From contig CALXHF010000016.1 in NCBI GenBank assembly GCA_944388035.1, positions 1 to 44,466 on the forward strand: a DNA stretch of 44,466 nt, read 5' to 3'. The position numbers were made by a program, and so were the translations under genes. The notes under the pieces were generated by a model. It saw only the letters and a program-made list of their open reading frames with translations. It searched no databases and was not told where the DNA came from. The stretch is from an uncultured Clostridia bacterium (GTDB lineage: Bacteria; Bacillota; Clostridia; TANB77; CAG-508). Shown piece by piece: positions 39,771 through 44,466 of the stretch (position 1 is its first letter; each line of letters begins with the position of its first letter).

Positions 39771-42700
39771 ATGGATAGCCAAAAAATGAAACAATTAATT
39801 TTAAAAGGCATAAAAGGATTAATAAGACCTATTATAATAATTACAATAATTATAATATTATTGGTTTCATTATTTTTTGGAGTAATTGATGGAATATACG
39901 AGAATGTTGCTAAAATATTTAATGATATAGTTGATAATATAAATATTGAAGGAAACAATATTGTAATTGATGAAGAATATATGGAAAATGCAAAGAGCAG
40001 ACTAGAAAGATTGGGTATAAATTCTTCAACATTAGGTTTAGGTAATGATGAAAAGTATCTTGAAAGATATCTAGAAGCAGAGATAGTAACGAATTATCCA
40101 TATTTAGGTGGAGATGGATTACAAGGAGCTGTATATTTTGAAAGAGCTAAGGTTGATGGAACAACAACTAGATTAAGTTATTTAGAATATAATGATTTTT
40201 ATAATAGAGTAAATAATGGAGAAGATGTAAATGATTATTTTACAGTTGACCAAGAAGATTGGACAGTACATGTAATGAAAATAGACGGAAGTATAGAGAA
40301 AATAAATTATAAAAATATGGTAGAAAAATTTGCTATGCCATTTGAATTTCCTATTGCATTAGCTATGACAAGTCAGAATCCACAATTTGCCTTAGCAGTG
40401 GTAGATTTGGTAGAAGACTCTAGAATAATTATAACAATAGCTGAATCATCAACAACAACTACAAGAACAGTAACCGAACATTATGATGAGAAAGTAGAAC
40501 AAACGATATATAAAGAGGATGGAACGAAAGAAGAAAGTGTATTATCTGAAGGGGAAAAATCAGGTGAGCCTCAGGTAACAACAGAAACTACATATTCAAC
40601 AAATATATTTTTATCTAGTGCAAGAACTTGGATATTAAACGAAATAACAGATTTGAAGTATGATGAGAGTAGCGAAGATTTAGAACCACAAGAAGAAACA
40701 ATTAATCCAGTCATAACATCTACTACAGAACAAGTAGATGAAAATACATCTGTTAGAACGACAAAAAGTAATAGAAAAAATATAATTAATGTTCATTACG
40801 ATTATAAAAGATGGTTAAGGGGAACGTCAAAAGTAATTGAAAAATCTGAGAATTTTACAAAATTAATAATAAATGATGGTGCAACAAATGGAAATGGTTT
40901 TGTACAAATAGCAAAAGAATTACACGATTATTTAGTAGAATATCAATATTATTATTCATCTAGACCAAATGTTACAGCGGGTCGATTTGTTCAAGATAGT
41001 GAAGCAATAGCTAGTAGAAGACCAACATTTGGTGAACCAATGAGCCAAAGATATCTATGTTGTACAACATTTACTGCTTGGGTACTAGAAACTGCAGGAT
41101 ATGAAGGAATAGCTTATGGCTCTCTAGAACTTTTAGATAATAGTATTAAAGACAGAGGCTGGGAACTAATAGAAGATGTAGAAGATGTAGAACCTGGAGA
41201 TATGTGTTTTTGGTATCAAGCAGGAACGACGGATTTAAAACATACAAATGTATGTGCATCAAAAGAACCAGATGGTACATTGAGATTTTATGATGCGGGG
41301 TGTACAGATGCTATAAGAACGTTAGAGCCTATATTGTATGTAGATAATATGGGTAGTATTAGACATTTTGCATATGCATATAGACCAAATGACAAAATAG
41401 CTAGAGCCTTAGGTGCAAATAGTATAGAGGAATTAAAAGAAGATATAGAAGATTTTATAGATGTATCTGTAACAGAAGGAGAATACTCAGTAAGAGTAGT
41501 AAATTTAGACAATACATCTGATAGCATAACAATAAATAATAAAAGAGTAAAATCAAATGGTTTAATAAAATTATTTATTATGGCATCTGCATATAGTGAA
41601 GTAAGAAATGGAAATATAAAAGAAGAGGATATAACAGCAGATTTAGAAAGAATGATAACAACAGACAGTAACACATCAGCAAATTCACTTTTAAAAACAA
41701 TGGGAAATGGTGATATTGCAAAAGGAGTAGATAAAGTAAATGAATATGCAAGGCAAAATGGATATGCAAATACTAAATTAGAGGGTGAATTAGATCAAGA
41801 TAATTTAACGACAGAAGGAAATGAGCAAACATACACATCAGTTAGAGATGTTGATACAATTTTACAAAAAATATATGATGGAACTTGTGTTAATCAAGAA
41901 TATGCAGAAAAGATGATGAATATTTTAAAAGGTCAATTAAATACAGAAATGATACCTTCTACTATAACAAATGCACAGATAGCAAGTAAATCAGGAGAGC
42001 AAAATGGAATAGTACAAGATTCAGCAATAATAGCAACAGAGAATTCAAATTATTTATTAGTTATATCAGCAAGCGAAATAACAAATGTTGATAATGCAAA
42101 AAATAATATTAGAGAAATTGCTAATATGGTAAATTTATATTTTGAAAAACATCCTACAACAGATGAAAACGAGAATTATAAAAAAGATGATGAAATAGAA
42201 ACAAGGATGAATGGAGATAGAGTTTGTTATAGATTAACAAGTGGAGAGTTTCAATGTCCATTAAACAACCTTGTTGAATCAAGAGAAATGTTATTTGAAT
42301 TACTTGGTAAATATGAAAAAACACAAAGTCATGAAAGATTAATGAGATATTTATTATATTTATTAACTGGAAATGATTATGGGGTAACAGAATTTGACTT
42401 TAATGAATTTTTAAATGGAGCATTTTATGGAGTTGGTGGATTAGTAGGTAGTACACCAGAAGAAAAAGTTTGGTGGGCATTAAGAGATGCAGGTTATAGC
42501 AAAGAAGCTGCTGCGGGTGCAATGGGAAATATATATGCAGAATCAGGATTTGATCCAGCTGTAATAGAAGGTGGAAATGGAATTGGTTTTGGTTTATGCC
42601 AATGGTCATTTGGTAGAAGAACTCAACTAGAATCATATGCAGCATCTAAAGGAGTGAGTCCATCTGATTTAGATACACAGATAGAATTTTTAATAGGAGA

Positions 42701-43442
42701 ATTAACACCAGGTGGTGGAGCAAATGGTTATGCTACATACCAATTAGTGTCATATAAAGGATATTCAGCAAGTAGTTGGAAAAATGCAGGATCTCCAGAG
42801 GATGCAGCGGTAGCATTTTGTTGGTCATTTGAAAGACCAGGAATACCAAGAATGGATGTAAGAACATCAGCAGCAAGAAGATACTATGAACAATTTAAAG
42901 ATGCTGAAAGACCATCAAACGGAGCAGCTGGAAGTTTAGTACAGGCAGCAGACAATGTTGCAAGATATTTAATAGATAACAGTTATACTTATAAGGGAAC
43001 AGGTTCTGCAAATTATACATTTCCAATTGCCAACAGCGGATTAAGAACTCTATCTTGTAGCTCATATGTACAAGAATGTTTATTACAAGCAGGATATTCT
43101 GGAGCAGCAGGTGGTGAGAAATTATGGGCTCGTGGAGAAAATGTTAGTGCAGCTATAAGCGACTTTAGGAATATGGGAATAAATGTACAGCTTATTGAAG
43201 ATATGAGTGCTTTGCAACCAGGAGATATAATTCAATTCCGTTCTCCTTGGCCGGGAGGATACCACGTTGCAATCGTATATAATGTTTCAGGAGGAAATGT
43301 ACAATATAAAGGAGTTGCAGAAGTAATGAATCCTGCTGTAGGAAATAATAGAAGTAATGGAGCAGTAGGTTTTGACGGAAGAACGAAACCATTTAGTTAT
43401 TATCAGACTTATCGTTGTTATGCATTAAGAATAACTAATTAA
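39771..43442 (+). CDS. VirB1-like four-domain cell wall hydrolase
   Basis: 1223 aa from ATG 39771 (SD GGAGGG). One N-terminal membrane helix (about 19-41). Domain 1 (about 405-545) is CHAP/NlpC-like, with C430/C431 and H491. Domain 2 (about 565-790) is class A beta-lactamase-like, but G597 replaces the SxxK serine (G597-L-I-K600), the SDN motif reads D632-S-N634, and KSG is at 740-742, so it is probably inactive. Domain 3 (about 893-1043) is a phage-type lysozyme with E924 (YAE924SGFDP). Domain 4 (about 1058-1223) is NlpC/P60-like with C1096 and H1165. It would open the wall for the T4SS. Confidence 0.88.
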   Translation: MDSQKMKQLILKGIKGLIRPIIIITIIIILLVSLFFGVIDGIYENVAKIFNDIVDNINIEGNNIVIDEEYMENAKSRLERLGINSSTLGLGNDEKYLERYLEAEIVTNYPYLGGDGLQGAVYFERAKVDGTTTRLSYLEYNDFYNRVNNGEDVNDYFTVDQEDWTVHVMKIDGSIEKINYKNMVEKFAMPFEFPIALAMTSQNPQFALAVVDLVEDSRIIITIAESSTTTTRTVTEHYDEKVEQTIYKEDGTKEESVLSEGEKSGEPQVTTETTYSTNIFLSSARTWILNEITDLKYDESSEDLEPQEETINPVITSTTEQVDENTSVRTTKSNRKNIINVHYDYKRWLRGTSKVIEKSENFTKLIINDGATNGNGFVQIAKELHDYLVEYQYYYSSRPNVTAGRFVQDSEAIASRRPTFGEPMSQRYLCCTTFTAWVLETAGYEGIAYGSLELLDNSIKDRGWELIEDVEDVEPGDMCFWYQAGTTDLKHTNVCASKEPDGTLRFYDAGCTDAIRTLEPILYVDNMGSIRHFAYAYRPNDKIARALGANSIEELKEDIEDFIDVSVTEGEYSVRVVNLDNTSDSITINNKRVKSNGLIKLFIMASAYSEVRNGNIKEEDITADLERMITTDSNTSANSLLKTMGNGDIAKGVDKVNEYARQNGYANTKLEGELDQDNLTTEGNEQTYTSVRDVDTILQKIYDGTCVNQEYAEKMMNILKGQLNTEMIPSTITNAQIASKSGEQNGIVQDSAIIATENSNYLLVISASEITNVDNAKNNIREIANMVNLYFEKHPTTDENENYKKDDEIETRMNGDRVCYRLTSGEFQCPLNNLVESREMLFELLGKYEKTQSHERLMRYLLYLLTGNDYGVTEFDFNEFLNGAFYGVGGLVGSTPEEKVWWALRDAGYSKEAAAGAMGNIYAESGFDPAVIEGGNGIGFGLCQWSFGRRTQLESYAASKGVSPSDLDTQIEFLIGELTPGGGANGYATYQLVSYKGYSASSWKNAGSPEDAAVAFCWSFERPGIPRMDVRTSAARRYYEQFKDAERPSNGAAGSLVQAADNVARYLIDNSYTYKGTGSANYTFPIANSGLRTLSCSSYVQECLLQAGYSGAAGGEKLWARGENVSAAISDFRNMGINVQLIEDMSALQPGDIIQFRSPWPGGYHVAIVYNVSGGNVQYKGVAEVMNPAVGNNRSNGAVGFDGRTKPFSYYQTYRCYALRITN

Positions 43443-43474
43443 AAATACAAGGATTATTGTTGAAGGAGATAAAA

Positions 43475-44466
43475 ATGAATAAAACTTTAATTAAAAAACT
43501 AATTATAATTTTTGGAGTTATAGTAATTGCTATTGTTTTAGGAATTATTATAATAAGTATTACAAAATCACCTTATGAGCACGAAATAGATATAGAAGAT
43601 GAAGAAGTTAAAGAAAATATTAAAACAGAGAAGGAAAAAGTAGAAAGTGTTGAAGATAGAGAAAGAATATATATGCTAGAGCAATGTATTTCTTCATATC
43701 TAGACACAATAAATATAAACAACTCTAGTTATTATATGTATGATGAAAGTGGTAATAAAGAAAAATTTACAGACGAAAATGAAATAATACTAAATTTATT
43801 AACCAAAGAATATATTAGTGAAAATAAGATAACAAAAGATAATCTAGATAACTATATAGAGAAATTAGACGAAGATGTATTTTTTATACCACTTCAAATG
43901 AAATATATAAATAATGGTGATATATATCAATATGCAATGATAGGATATATTACAGACTTTGATTATAATATAATAAAAAATGTAGGATTTATAGTAAATT
44001 TAGATATGTCTGCAACTAAAATAGGTTCTCCTGATTTATCTTTCACAATAGAACCTATTAATGGAGAAATTAACAACATAGATGAAGTACAATTAGAAAT
44101 AAAATTAACTTCTGTTGAAAAAAATGATTATAATATTGTTCAATATATTTCAACTAATACTGAAGAAGATTGTAAAAGATACTTAGATTACTATAAGAAA
44201 TTGGCATTAAGTAATCCAGAAGAAGCATATAATAGGCTAGATGAAGAATATAGAAATTTAAGATTTGGAAGTTTAGATGGATATAAAAAGTATATAGAAG
44301 AAAATAAAAAAGATATACAATCAATACAAATAACTCAATATATGTCAAATGATGAAAATGGAGTGAAACAAAATATAGCTAAAGATAAATATGGAAAGAT
44401 ATATATTTTTGAAGGAAAAAACCTAATGGATTTATCTATACAGTTAGACACATATACTATAGAAAC
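43475..44466 (+). CDS. VirB8-like bitopic membrane protein 2 (partial)
   Basis: Starts at ATG 43475 after GAAGGAGA and is still open at the right edge (330 codons). One membrane helix (about 8-30). Then an acidic linker and an extracytoplasmic part with two NTF2-like stretches. The later one (LALSNPEEAYNRLDEEYRNL, RFGSLDGYKKYIEENK) is the pattern of the VirB8/TcpC-type domain. It is probably a second VirB8-like subunit next to the hydrolase. More of the locus lies beyond. Confidence 0.7.
   Translation, partial: MNKTLIKKLIIIFGVIVIAIVLGIIIISITKSPYEHEIDIEDEEVKENIKTEKEKVESVEDRERIYMLEQCISSYLDTININNSSYYMYDESGNKEKFTDENEIILNLLTKEYISENKITKDNLDNYIEKLDEDVFFIPLQMKYINNGDIYQYAMIGYITDFDYNIIKNVGFIVNLDMSATKIGSPDLSFTIEPINGEINNIDEVQLEIKLTSVEKNDYNIVQYISTNTEEDCKRYLDYYKKLALSNPEEAYNRLDEEYRNLRFGSLDGYKKYIEENKKDIQSIQITQYMSNDENGVKQNIAKDKYGKIYIFEGKNLMDLSIQLDTYTIE

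Overview
The window is strongly AT-rich, tightly packed and almost entirely coded on the plus strand. Genes have clear Shine-Dalgarno sites and sigma-A-type promoters. TAA, TAG and TGA are all used as stops, so code 11 applies. The content fits a low-GC Gram-positive bacterium, most likely an anaerobic or gut-type clostridium. A tandem Spo0A-box-like site hints at a spore-former. I cannot name the species.

Bases 1 to about 26.1 kb are most of a tailed phage, probably a prophage of siphovirus type. From left to right there is a block of small early or middle genes (YopX family, an Rnl2-like RNA ligase, a small zinc-binding protein, an ArpU/RinA-like late regulator), then a noncoding stretch with structured RNA and a degenerate tRNA-Ser(UGA). 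Next come terminase small and large subunits, an SPP1-type portal, a minor capsid protein, a tRNA-Trp(CCA), scaffold, and an HK97-type major capsid protein. The capsid gene carries a textbook -1 frameshift signal that adds an Ig-like domain. Four connector/completion proteins, the tail tube, two tail chaperones, a moron with its own promoter, the tape measure, the tail tip and fibre genes, a holin and an endolysin follow. Integrase, repressor and replication genes would lie left of the window.

Bases 26.1 to 28.2 kb are a junction. It holds a small gene behind two Spo0A-like boxes, a gene 3'-end fragment with its terminator (candidate attR), a DUF6922/AbiEii-type toxin-antitoxin pair with an operator-like inverted repeat, and a small membrane protein.

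Bases 28.3 to 44.5 kb are one large Gram-positive type IV secretion (T4SS) locus that runs off the right edge. It has four VirB2/TrbC-like pilins, a PrgI/VirB3-like protein, a TraC-like membrane protein, a VirB4 ATPase, two paralogous VirB6-like channel proteins, two VirB8-like bitopic proteins and a four-domain VirB1-like cell-wall hydrolase. No relaxase or coupling protein is seen here.

The most striking observation is in the two VirB6-like genes. Each starts at a good SD and ATG but reaches its signal peptide and main body only by a +1 shift at codon 8, at the same tetranucleotide CGGA. These are the only two in-frame CGG codons I could find in the window. After the shift both signal peptides align without gaps and end at residue 34. 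This looks like conserved +1 recoding, perhaps quadruplet-like, at an avoided codon.
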